Positions 38,088 through 46,389 of a stretch of 64,000 bases of DNA are shown here, piece after piece. Each line of letters starts with the position of its first letter. The stretch's first letter is position 1. The translations under genes and the position numbers were made by a program. The notes under the pieces were generated by a model. That model saw nothing but the letters and a program-made list of their open reading frames with translations. It did no database searches and was not told the DNA's origin. Source of the DNA: Acidobacteriota bacterium. GTDB taxonomy: Bacteria > Acidobacteriota > UBA6911 > RPQK01 > JAJDTT01. The DNA is taken from contig JAPPLF010000018.1 of NCBI GenBank assembly GCA_028874215.1, positions 1 to 64,000 on the forward strand. Reading direction: 5' to 3'.

Positions 38088-39548
38088 TTACTTGTTCCTG
38101 GGCCGATTGCGGTATGGAGGCCACTCGATTCGCTGCGCCTCGTATCGGGGCCACTTCCAGGCCGGCCACACCGGGCTCTTCGCTTGGACATCGGCGTACA
38201 TCGACCGCAATTGATCTGCAAGTCTGGCCAGTTGCTGCGGCTCTCGTTCCGCCAAATCCCGGGTTTCGCCAATGTCGACGCGAAGGTTGTACAGCTCGAA
38301 CCGCGCCAGCCTCGCGGTCTTCAGCATCCGCATCTCGTCGGGCACGATGTCGGCCGTGACTCGCAGGTCGGGTTGGTCCAGGTGCGCCAGGATCTTCCAG
38401 TCCCCGGCGCGCATGGCGACTTTGGGCTTTCCGCGAGCCCGCAGGAAGTGCCAATAGAGTGGCGTCTTCCGCTCAAGCGGTGCTCCCGCCAGCAGGGGTC
38501 GAATGCTGACACCGTCGAGAGTACGGCGTCCGGGCACGGACACTCCGGCGAGATCGCAGAGCGTCGGCAGCAGATCGACGCCGCTGACGGGAATGTCCGA
38601 CTCGGACCCCGGCTTGACATGTCCCGGCCAGCGGATGATGCCCGGGACGCGGATTCCGCCCTCGTAGAGATACCCCTTCTTGCCGCGCAAGGGTCCCGCC
38701 GATCCGTGCGGGTGGATTCCCGTGATCGCCGGTCCGTTGTCGCTGGTAAAAACGACGAAGGTGTTGTCGCGCAAACCAAGCTCGTCGATGGTCTCGGCCA
38801 GCCTCCCAAAGGAATCGTCGAGTTGTGTGATGTTGCCGTGATGAGCTCGATAGCTGGGGTCGCCGGAAGGATAGAGATCGGCGAACCGCTTGTCGCTCGC
38901 GATCGGCTCGTGCGGCTCGTGGTAGCAGACATACATGAAGAACGGCTTCGTCTTGTCCCGGACTTCTTTCAGCCAGTGAATGGCCTCGTCGGTCACCAGC
39001 GGCGCGGCATAGCCCTCGAGTTGTCCGGCCGGTTTGCCGTTGCGGACGAAGTTGTCGGGATTGCGGTGATTCGGCAGGGCATTGTTCTGCGTGGAAAACC
39101 AGTAGTTGAAGCCATGATCCGAGGGTTGCGGTTGAGTGGGCAGATTGAAGTCGCCGTTAAGGTGCCATTTGCCGACGTGACAGGTGTCGTATCCAGCGTT
39201 CCGCAGCAGCGTCGCGACCGTGATCTCTTCCCTCCGGACGTGCATGGGAGAGAACATGGGGATCCAGTTGTGCACGCCGGCCCGATAGGGCGTTCGCCCC
39301 GTCATGAACCCGGTCCGCGCCGGGGAGCAATTCGGCGCCGCCGCGTAACAGCTCGTCAACCGCAGTCCTTCGCGCGCCAACCGGTCCAGGTTGGGCGTCT
39401 TGATCTTGGGATGACCGTAACCAGCCAGATCGCCGTAACCCAGATCATCCGCCAGCACAATCAGGAAGTTCGGCCGCGTGTTCTCTTGCGCGACCGCAGC
39501 CCCGACGACAAAGAACGCCAGTAAAGGGACGATCGTTCGGAGCGTCAT
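38088..39548 (-). CDS. Sulfatase 3 (secreted, CSPAR type)
   Basis: 486 residues. Signal peptide LLAFFVVGAAVAQ; LADDLGYGDLAGYG carries the metal ligands; formylglycine site CSPAR with Cys74; then TGFMTGRTPYRAG and GKWHLNG, SDNGPA, EGGIRVPGIIRWP. GAGGAGAACCGCCC precedes the ATG. It follows the broken sialidase-like gene on the same strand (60 bases). The four sulfatases differ in sequence around the active-site cysteine, implying different sulfate positions or sugars. Confidence 0.9.
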   Translation of the reverse strand: MTLRTIVPLLAFFVVGAAVAQENTRPNFLIVLADDLGYGDLAGYGHPKIKTPNLDRLAREGLRLTSCYAAAPNCSPARTGFMTGRTPYRAGVHNWIPMFSPMHVRREEITVATLLRNAGYDTCHVGKWHLNGDFNLPTQPQPSDHGFNYWFSTQNNALPNHRNPDNFVRNGKPAGQLEGYAAPLVTDEAIHWLKEVRDKTKPFFMYVCYHEPHEPIASDKRFADLYPSGDPSYRAHHGNITQLDDSFGRLAETIDELGLRDNTFVVFTSDNGPAITGIHPHGSAGPLRGKKGYLYEGGIRVPGIIRWPGHVKPGSESDIPVSGVDLLPTLCDLAGVSVPGRRTLDGVSIRPLLAGAPLERKTPLYWHFLRARGKPKVAMRAGDWKILAHLDQPDLRVTADIVPDEMRMLKTARLARFELYNLRVDIGETRDLAEREPQQLARLADQLRSMYADVQAKSPVWPAWKWPRYEAQRIEWPPYRNRPRNK

Positions 39549-39608
39549 GGGCGGTTCTCCTCAAGAGAGCTGAGGTTCCCGGCACCTGGAACCGGCTCTA
39601 TTGTTTCC

Positions 39609-40001
39609 TTAGCGGACGGTAGTCCGGATGGCTGGCCGGGGCCAGCAGCCTCCATCTCGTAGAACATCCGGGTCTCCCACCGGCGGACCGAAGGAGACGG
39701 GATCGGACCAGGTCTTTCCCGGGTCGTCACTGCGAGTCAGGAATGTCTCCTGGCCCCGGCCGTCTTCCGTGGGACGGAGAAAAATGAGTTCCAGCGTTCC
39801 CTTCCGGTCCAGGAAAGAGGCTCCACAGATGGGATAGCCTTGTTGGACGCGGTCGAACAGGACCCGATAATGGGAGAATCGCAGAATCGTTCTCGTGGGC
39901 TCCCCCCGTCCGGAAGGCGGGGCGGCCAAGGCAGGAGCCGATCGGGCTGCCGTGAACAGGGTGTAGAGCAAAAGTGTGAGGGTGGCGGGTCTTCGAGCCA
40001 T
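39609..40001 (-). pseudogene. Truncated sialidase-like (BNR) gene
   Basis: Starts well: GGGAG before ATG 40001, signal peptide (TLTLLLYTLFTAARSAPALA), propeller start ILRFSHYRVLFDR, and an Asp box TRSDDPGKTWSDP. It then stops at 130 residues, about one-third of a normal sialidase. Just past the Asp box, other frames look more protein-like: RWETRMFYEM in one, and LLAPASHPDYRPLRKQ ending at a stop in another. An internal deletion with one or two frameshifts would explain this. It could alternatively be a short secreted protein, but the loss of the propeller makes that unlikely. It lies directly upstream of sulfatase 3, on the same strand. Confidence 0.6.
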
Positions 40002-40224
40002 TGTTGCTCCCGTGCCGGTCCGTGGTAGAAGTCCCGCGTAGCACCGAGACCGGAACTCGGCCCGCCGGACAAGCCCTGACGAACGAGAATGTTCGATCAT
40101 TTTTGATCCGGAAACAACCCGGGCTGCCCGGATTCGGATCCGGTGGAGGCGCAGCGGCGGCTTTCGCCACGGACCGCCGGCCGTGCCGCCGGGAAGAGGT
40201 CTCGCCCGGGCCAGGAGGAAGAGG

Positions 40225-41595
40225 ATGAACCGACCGAACAGGAGCGCCCCGCCGTCCGACCGCCGAAGTTTCCTCAAGCAGGTGTCCGCCGCCGGCCTCG
40301 GTGTCGGTTTGACGCCCGCCGTCCTGAAAGGCGCCGATGACCGCAAGGTCAGCCTCGGATTCATCGGCGTAGGGGGCCGGGGATCGAATCTGCTCAGGCT
40401 GTGTCTGCGGTTTTCCGACGTGAGCATACCGGCGGTTTGCGACATCGCCCCCGACAACCTGCGCCGGGCTCAGGATCGGGTCCAGTCGTCGGGCCGCCCA
40501 CGTCCCGAGGGCTACGGAGAGGATGAGAATTCCTACCTCGAGTTGTTGCAACGGGACGACCTCGACGGTGTCGTCATCGCAACGCCCTGGGAACTGCACA
40601 TCCGCATGGCCATCGATTCCATGAAGGCCGGAATCTACGCGGGAGTCGAAGTCGGTCCGGCCAACTCCATCGAAGAGTGCTGGAACCTGGTGGAAACCTA
40701 CGAGGAGACCCGGGTTCCCTGCATGCTCCTGGAGAATAACTGCTATGCCCGATACAACATGGCGATCCTCAGAATGGTCCGCGAGGGTGTGTTCGGGGAA
40801 CTGATCCACTGCCAGTGCGGGTATGCCCATGATCTGCGCGAACGCCTGGTCCTGGGAAAGGGCACGGGCCCCACTCCAAAGGGGGACGGGGACTACCGCT
40901 CCATGCACAACCAATACCGTAACGGAGAACTCTATCCCACCCACAGCATCGGCCCCATCGCCCATTGTCTGAACATTCAGCGGGGGAACCGTTTCGAGTA
41001 CCTGACCTCTATGGCGACCAAGTCACGAGGCTTGCGCAAATGGGCCCAGGACAATCTTCCTCCCGGTCACCCGCGTCGAGACATTGCCTGGAAACAGGGG
41101 GATCTGGTCACCACCACCATCAAGTGTGCCAATGAGGAGACGGTGGTCATCAAGTTCGACACTCGCCTGCCGCGGCCCAACTCCTTTCTGTACGTGGTCC
41201 AGGGTACGAAAGGAGTCTGGATGCAGGATGCAGACAGCAGTTCCAAGAACAAGTCCATGATCTACCTGGACGGCATGGAGCCACGGCACCGGTGGCAATC
41301 CTTCGATCGATTTCAGGAGCGGTATGAACATCCGCTATGGAAGAGTTACCTGGCCGCGGGAATCCGCAAAGGACATGGCGGAACCGACTTTCTGGAGCTC
41401 CGGGCCTTCAAGGAGTGCATCAAGCGGAAGATCAACACCCCCATCGACGTCTACGACATGGCGGCCTGGATGGCGATCTCGCCCCTCTCCGAGCAGTCGA
41501 TCCGGCGGTCGAGCGCACCGGTGGACTTCCCCGAGTTCACCCAGGGGAAGTGGATGAGCAACCCGCCGTTGTTCGGGTTCACGGAAGCGTACTGA
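40225..41595 (+). CDS. GH109-type NAD-dependent glycosidase (Gfo/Idh/MocA fold, Tat-exported)
   Basis: 456 residues with a twin-arginine signal (DRRSFLKQVSAAGLGVGL). NAD-binding GFIGVGGRG begins the Rossmann fold. The lysine of the usual E-K-P motif is absent (GVEVGPANSIEECW), as in GH109 alpha-N-acetylgalactosaminidases. Other GH109-like stretches, recalled from the Elizabethkingia enzyme, are MLLENNCYARYNMAILRM, GVFGELIHCQCGYAHDL, LYPTHSIGPIAHCLNI and GGHGGMDF-like GGHGGTDFLE. These enzymes remove alpha-GalNAc by a transient oxidation of the sugar with bound NAD+. AGGAGGAAGAGG precedes ATG 40225. Divergent from the truncated sialidase and convergent with paralogue C. Confidence 0.78.
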   Translation: MNRPNRSAPPSDRRSFLKQVSAAGLGVGLTPAVLKGADDRKVSLGFIGVGGRGSNLLRLCLRFSDVSIPAVCDIAPDNLRRAQDRVQSSGRPRPEGYGEDENSYLELLQRDDLDGVVIATPWELHIRMAIDSMKAGIYAGVEVGPANSIEECWNLVETYEETRVPCMLLENNCYARYNMAILRMVREGVFGELIHCQCGYAHDLRERLVLGKGTGPTPKGDGDYRSMHNQYRNGELYPTHSIGPIAHCLNIQRGNRFEYLTSMATKSRGLRKWAQDNLPPGHPRRDIAWKQGDLVTTTIKCANEETVVIKFDTRLPRPNSFLYVVQGTKGVWMQDADSSSKNKSMIYLDGMEPRHRWQSFDRFQERYEHPLWKSYLAAGIRKGHGGTDFLELRAFKECIKRKINTPIDVYDMAAWMAISPLSEQSIRRSSAPVDFPEFTQGKWMSNPPLFGFTEAY

Positions 41596-41641
41596 GTCCG
41601 CAGCCGCGGCGCGGCTTCCCGGGGCCACGATCACACGGCTT

Positions 41642-43165
41642 CTATTGGAACCTCATGGAGTAGAGGTCCGCATCCTTCATGACGAAGCGGAGCCGAACCG
41701 GCTTCCCCGAGAGCTGCCCCAGATCATGGCGGCCTTCCCACGTGACCGGACGTTCGATCTCGTCCCCGATGATCTCCGGGCAGTCGGACAGAGAGAGTCC
41801 GGGGAAGGGGCGGCCTTCCATGTCCTGAACCTCCACTCGAAGACTTCCGGCGGCGCTGGTGGCGTAGTTGATCACCAACTGTTTTCCCGAAAAGACTAGG
41901 GGTTTCGTGAGCATCTCGCCTCCCTGGTAGGGAGCCCGAACCGAGCTGAATCCATCCAGGCGCAGGGTCAAGCGCTCGATGTGCCAGGAAGGTTGGGCAT
42001 AGTGCCGGCTCACGAAGAAAGACATCTCCGCGGGTCCCGTCTGCACGACTCCCTTGAGCGGATAGTTGGTCCGGGAGATCCAGTTCTCCGGCCCCGGCCC
42101 CGGCCGCACCAGGGCCTCCGGAAAGGTCCGGTCGAACCGGGTGGTCCCGGGCCGGGTCGTCAAGAGGACCGCGTCCGAACAGTCCCCGTAGTAGACATTC
42201 CCCCCTTGTGACGCCATCTGCATCCGGTCCAACTGGGCGTCGGTCACGACGCGCCGGCCGCTCATGAAACGGGCGGCCAGACCCACGTAGAGATGGGGGG
42301 CTCGAAAATAGGGCTCCGTGTTGTTGGTGTACAGGTGGTCGGAGGGTATGGCGGTCCCGGTATCGCTGTAGGTCATCCCCTTCGGCTCGGACCAGTGGAT
42401 CAGGTCCCGGGAGGTGGCGCGCTGAACGGACCGGATTCCTGCCGCAGAAGAGCCGGTGGGCCGGCTGACCATGTAGCGGAAATAGCAGACGTAGAGTCCT
42501 TCCGTCTGTGACCAGAAGAAATAGTTGGAAGCGTCGAAGGCGTTGCGGATTCCGGTCGCGATGATGGGCTCCTCTCGCAACCGGCTCCACCGGAACCAGT
42601 CCTTGGAACCGTACAGGTAGACGTGCATGAGGAAGGGTTCCTTGGACTGGAGGATGGCGCGGATTCCCTTCACGCGCTCGGAGGCCGGCACGCCGGGGCG
42701 GGAGTCGACGAAGGGATAGAGGCTGGACAGCGGACTGAGGCCGGTTTCGTCCATCAGGGCGACGACGTTGTTCTCCCGGGTGCCCGCCACGTCCACGAGT
42801 CCCAGATTGGGTTTATCCCAGCGGACGCCGTCGCGGCTCTCGGCGTAGCAGACGACTACTGAATCGTCTTCGGACCAGCCCCGGTAAAACAGGCGATAGA
42901 TGCCGCCGTCGCGGATCACCTCGTATCCGAAATTGAAGGGGCCCTCCCAGGGCTGGTCCGCCTTCAGGACGGTTCCCGCCGGCTCGGGGCGTCCCAGCGT
43001 CAGGCGCGCTCCTTCCAGCCGATCGATCAGGTAGTGATCGACGAAGAGTTCCAATCGGGTGCCGATCTCCACGGGCGCCTCGGTTTGGCTTTGCTCCGCG
43101 GGGGGCGCCGCACCCGGGGAAACCGTCAGGAGACACGCCACGACAGCCAAAATTCTCGTTCTCAT
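41642..43165 (-). CDS. Secreted propeller/beta-sandwich protein, paralogue C
   Basis: 507 residues. Signal peptide ILAVVACLLTVSPGAAP; then TRLELFVDHYLIDRLEGARL, GGIYRLFYRGW and CYAESRDGVRWDKPNLGL. Its C-terminal module has TSAAGSLRVEVQDMEGRPF, WEGRHDLGQLSGKPVRLRF and MKDADLYSMRFQ. GGAGG lies 7 bases before ATG 43165; the frame is open upstream but this is shadow. Its closest relative by eye is paralogue A, including the run YSDTGAT/YSDTGTA and LYTNxTxPYFRAPHxYV. It lies downstream of sulfatase 4 on the same strand, so desulfation and this activity may be coupled. Confidence 0.7.
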   Translation of the reverse strand: MRTRILAVVACLLTVSPGAAPPAEQSQTEAPVEIGTRLELFVDHYLIDRLEGARLTLGRPEPAGTVLKADQPWEGPFNFGYEVIRDGGIYRLFYRGWSEDDSVVVCYAESRDGVRWDKPNLGLVDVAGTRENNVVALMDETGLSPLSSLYPFVDSRPGVPASERVKGIRAILQSKEPFLMHVYLYGSKDWFRWSRLREEPIIATGIRNAFDASNYFFWSQTEGLYVCYFRYMVSRPTGSSAAGIRSVQRATSRDLIHWSEPKGMTYSDTGTAIPSDHLYTNNTEPYFRAPHLYVGLAARFMSGRRVVTDAQLDRMQMASQGGNVYYGDCSDAVLLTTRPGTTRFDRTFPEALVRPGPGPENWISRTNYPLKGVVQTGPAEMSFFVSRHYAQPSWHIERLTLRLDGFSSVRAPYQGGEMLTKPLVFSGKQLVINYATSAAGSLRVEVQDMEGRPFPGLSLSDCPEIIGDEIERPVTWEGRHDLGQLSGKPVRLRFVMKDADLYSMRFQ

Positions 43166-43317
43166 CGTCCATCCTCCAGGTTGAAGGAACCCGTGCCAAA
43201 AAGGGAACATCCCATTCGGCCTCGTCAGCCGCCTGTTGTCCGGGCCTTCCCGAACCGGATCGGGAAGAGATCCGAATTCTTGGTCGCAAAACGCAGGCGG
43301 ACGGCGTTCCCCGTTCA

Positions 43318-44700
43318 CTACTCCCGGCCCTCGAGCCTGTCCATTACGGCCTGAAACTTCCCGGTGATCCGCCGCTGTTCCTCGTTGCGTTGTGACACCG
43401 GAATGGGGATGGCTTCCAGCACATCGGATTCGACGTCGTAGAGTTCCCCGTTGCCGTACAGCTTGTATCGCCGATCGCGTACGAACGTGAGTTGCGAGTA
43501 CTTGTCCTTGTCCCATCCCGGCCTCGGCTCGAAGTGCATGAAGACCCAGTCGCGGGAACGGCCGTTACGGCCCAACAAGCGATCCGCGAAGCTGGCGCCG
43601 TCGATCAGGGGCTCGTCCGGAAGCCGGTAGCCTGCCAGTTCCGCCAAAGTCGGATAGATATCCACCGAGTCGATGAGATCCTGTGAGACCACGCCGGCCG
43701 GAACGGTGCCGGGCCAACTGGCGATCATCGGGACTCGGGTTCCGGCATCGGTGGTCTTTCCCTTGCCTCCACGGATCGTCCGGTCTCCAAGCTGGGAAGT
43801 AATCATCCTGTGGGTGCCGTTGTCCGCGTAGAACAGGACCAGAGTCCGCCGGCGCAGGTCGAGCCGGTCCAGGTTGGCCACGATACTACCGACCAGCTTG
43901 TCCATGTAGGCGACCATGTCGGCAAAGTAGGCCTTGTCCTGCTCGTGGCGCCGGGAGTCCTCCCGCCATTGGGGGCTGTCGGGAGTGGGTACGAAGGGGT
44001 CGTGCGGGAGCGCCATTGGGTAGTACACAAAGAACGGGCCGTCCCGGTTCCGCTCTACGAAATCGTTGATGTATTCCACGAAGAGGTCCGGCCCGTAAGC
44101 CCCCGTCTGCTCCCGGACCAGCTTGCCATTGAGGTCGTAAGTGGGGTCCGCGTACCGCGATCCCTTGTCCTCGGTGTGCCAGGCATGCCAGAGCAGGTAT
44201 TCGTCGAATCCCGAATCGGCGCCCCGCATCCCGGTCCCCCGTCTCACCGCCGCCCCGGGATAGTCCACCGGATCGTAGCTGTGCAGTTGCCATTTGCCGG
44301 AGATCAGCGTCCGGTAGCCCGCCTCCTGAATCAGATGGCCGAACGTCCGCTCCCTTTTCGGCAGGATTCCGAAGCCTTGCCAGTAACGGTGCTGATAGCG
44401 CCCCGTCATCAATTGCACGCGGGTGTTGGTGCAGAGCGGCTGGGAATAGGCGTGGTCGAAGCGAATCCCCTGGTGGGCGAGGCGGTCCAGCATCGGCGTC
44501 GAGTAGGAGCGGCCGCCGTAGGCGCCCAGAGTTTCGTAGCCGAGATCGTCCGCCAGGATCAGGATGATGTTGGGACGATCCTGGCGGGTGCCGGTCTCCG
44601 TTTTGCAGGCAGGGACCGACGCGGCGATCACCATGCCGAGGAGGATCAGGTGCCGGGCCTGCACGTGGAAGAACTGGCAGATCCCCGGCGATGCTGTCAA
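43318..44700 (-). CDS. Sulfatase 4 (lipoprotein, unusual CTNTR motif)
   Basis: About 460 residues. A hydrophobic signal ends in VPAC (Cys32), a probable lipobox. ILADDLGYETLGAYGG supplies metal ligands. The active-site motif reads CTNTR (Cys90), followed by VQLMTGRYQHRYW: the Pro of C-x-P-x-R is replaced by Asn. Later motifs (SGKWQLHSYDPVDYPG, YADNGTHR, DAGTRVPMIASWPG) are intact. The start is uncertain: TTG 44700 is outermost, GTG 44664 also gives a usable signal, and neither has a clear Shine-Dalgarno. Whether formylglycine is installed at CTNTR is an open question. It is upstream of paralogue C and divergent from the tandem oxidoreductases. Confidence 0.85.
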   Translation of the reverse strand: MTASPGICQFFHVQARHLILLGMVIAASVPACKTETGTRQDRPNIILILADDLGYETLGAYGGRSYSTPMLDRLAHQGIRFDHAYSQPLCTNTRVQLMTGRYQHRYWQGFGILPKRERTFGHLIQEAGYRTLISGKWQLHSYDPVDYPGAAVRRGTGMRGADSGFDEYLLWHAWHTEDKGSRYADPTYDLNGKLVREQTGAYGPDLFVEYINDFVERNRDGPFFVYYPMALPHDPFVPTPDSPQWREDSRRHEQDKAYFADMVAYMDKLVGSIVANLDRLDLRRRTLVLFYADNGTHRMITSQLGDRTIRGGKGKTTDAGTRVPMIASWPGTVPAGVVSQDLIDSVDIYPTLAELAGYRLPDEPLIDGASFADRLLGRNGRSRDWVFMHFEPRPGWDKDKYSQLTFVRDRRYKLYGNGELYDVESDVLEAIPIPVSQRNEEQRRITGKFQAVMDRLEGRE

Positions 44701-44784
44701 GTAAAGTCGAAACCCATTGACCCAGGTTCGGACGTTGGAGCAATATTGCCGAGTCGTCCAAGTCAGTTCTCACGGAACAGCCAG

Positions 44785-44808
44785 ATGCTTATGGAGAAGG
44801 AAAAATGA
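44785..44808 (+). other. Mini-cistron overlapping the start of the first tandem oxidoreductase
   Basis: The frame MLMEKEK ends in TGA overlapping ATG 44805 (ATGA). The same arrangement, MLMEEE ending in TAG and overlapping GTG 46390, precedes the duplicate gene. The purine-rich Shine-Dalgarno of the main gene lies within it. It could provide termination-reinitiation, or be a by-product of the duplicated ribosome-binding site. Confidence 0.3.
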
Positions 44809-46280
44809 CGAATCAGTGGAAGCGCCGGCGTTTTCTCAGCACTACGGGCCGTGCAGCGGCGGGGTTGGTGATTCTCCCCAACAGCCGTTCGGTCTGGGGC
44901 TACCCGGCCAATGAGAAGCTCGACGTCGCCGTTATCGGCGCCGGCGGAATGGGAGGATGGAACCTCGTCCACATAGCGGGGGAGAACGTGGAGTTCCGGT
45001 CGGGCATGAGAGTCAAGCCGGATTCACAGCCGGAAATGACCGGGGAGAACATCGTAGCTCTCTGCGACACGGACGAGCGGTCGGTGGCCGAATTGACTCC
45101 AGGACGCCGGAATCCTCCGAGCCACGCCTTCGCCCGCTATGGACGAGCCAGGAAATTCAACGATTACCGGAGGATGCTCGACGAGTTGGATCGCCAGATC
45201 GATGCCGTGGTCGTGAGCACTCCGAACCACAACCACGCTCCGGCGAGTGTTGCGGCGATGCGGCGCGGGAAGCACGTCTACTGCGAGAAGCCGGGCGCCG
45301 ATTCGGTCTTCGAGGCTCGCATGATGGCCAAGGTGGCCGCCGAGCAGCAGGTGGCGACGCAATTGGGAACCCAGATGCACGCCTCGGACAACCACCGCCG
45401 CGTCGTCGAACTGATCCGCGCCGGAGCCATCGGCGCGGTGGAGGAGTGCCACATCTGGCTCCGCTCGGGACGCGGCGCGAGTGACCGCCCGGCCGAGACG
45501 CCACCCGTCCCCAAAGGGCTTCATTGGGATCTCTTCCTGGGGCCGGCGCCTTACCGTCCCTACCACCCCACCTATTCCCGCGGTTGCGGCGGCAACTGGC
45601 ATCGGTGGTGGGATTTCGGCTCCGGCAGCTTCGGCAACATGGGTTGCCACTACCTGACACCGGCCTTCCGCGCATTGGATCTCCGCTATCCGGTCTCGGT
45701 GGAGGCCCAGGGGCCGCCACCGCACCCAGAGACGGCACCCGGGCAGCTTCATGTCCGCTACCGGTTCCCGGCCCGCGGAGAGATGCCGCCGGTCACCCTG
45801 ACCTGGACACATGGAAGTCAGCCGCCGCCGGTGTTTGCGGAGAACGACTTCCCCAAATGGGCCTGGGGCGTTTTTGTGGGCACCGAGGGAATGCTGCTGG
45901 CAAGCTACGGGCAGCGGATGCTCTGGCCTGAGAAAAAGTTCGCACACTTCGAGCCGCCCAAACCGAGCATCCCGCCTTCCATCGGTGCGGAGATCGGCCT
46001 TCGCGCTCCATGGGTAGCCGCGTACAAGAACCACCCGGACTGGCGTCGGACGGCTGAAGTCGGCCATCGCGCCGAGTGGATCGCCGCCTGCAAAACCGGG
46101 AGCCCGACGGGCTGCAACTTCGGCGCTTCCGGCCCCATCTCGGAGGCGGTCATGCTGGGGAGCGTCGCCTATCGCACCGGCGCCAAACTCGACTGGGACG
46201 CGGACAACCTGCGGGTCGCCAACTCTCCGGAGGCCGACGCGCTGCTGCGAAAGAAATACCGTTCCGGTTGGACGTTGTGA
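44805..46280 (+). CDS. Gfo/Idh/MocA-family oxidoreductase, tandem copy 1
   Basis: 491 residues. An RRRFLSTTGRAAAGLVIL signal suggests Tat export. NAD(P)-binding VAVIGAGGMGGWNL, then VVVSTPNHNHAPASVAAM and the intact E-K-P catalytic motif in KHVYCEKPGA, followed by LGTQMHASDNHRR. The C-terminal half (GLHWDLFLGPAPYRPYHPTY, GGNWHRWWDFGSGSFG) is the bacterial Gfo/Idh/MocA C-terminal domain common in Planctomycetota and Acidobacteriota. It probably oxidises a sugar or glycoside, perhaps to a 3-keto form for a DUF1080 enzyme. Followed after 109 bases by a near-identical gene. Confidence 0.87.
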   Translation: MTNQWKRRRFLSTTGRAAAGLVILPNSRSVWGYPANEKLDVAVIGAGGMGGWNLVHIAGENVEFRSGMRVKPDSQPEMTGENIVALCDTDERSVAELTPGRRNPPSHAFARYGRARKFNDYRRMLDELDRQIDAVVVSTPNHNHAPASVAAMRRGKHVYCEKPGADSVFEARMMAKVAAEQQVATQLGTQMHASDNHRRVVELIRAGAIGAVEECHIWLRSGRGASDRPAETPPVPKGLHWDLFLGPAPYRPYHPTYSRGCGGNWHRWWDFGSGSFGNMGCHYLTPAFRALDLRYPVSVEAQGPPPHPETAPGQLHVRYRFPARGEMPPVTLTWTHGSQPPPVFAENDFPKWAWGVFVGTEGMLLASYGQRMLWPEKKFAHFEPPKPSIPPSIGAEIGLRAPWVAAYKNHPDWRRTAEVGHRAEWIAACKTGSPTGCNFGASGPISEAVMLGSVAYRTGAKLDWDADNLRVANSPEADALLRKKYRSGWTL

Positions 46281-46389
46281 ACTCAAAGGGAAACCGGAAG
46301 GGGACTGCCTGTTTCGAACTCCGGGGAGAATGTAATCTCGAGATTCGGGTCCGCATTCGGAACGGCCGGATGCTGATGGAGGAGGAATA

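Noticed and set aside
39727-40965. 412-residue minus-strand frame
   Set aside because: Antisense to the GH109-type gene; only the short sialidase start inside the region, in another frame, is supported.
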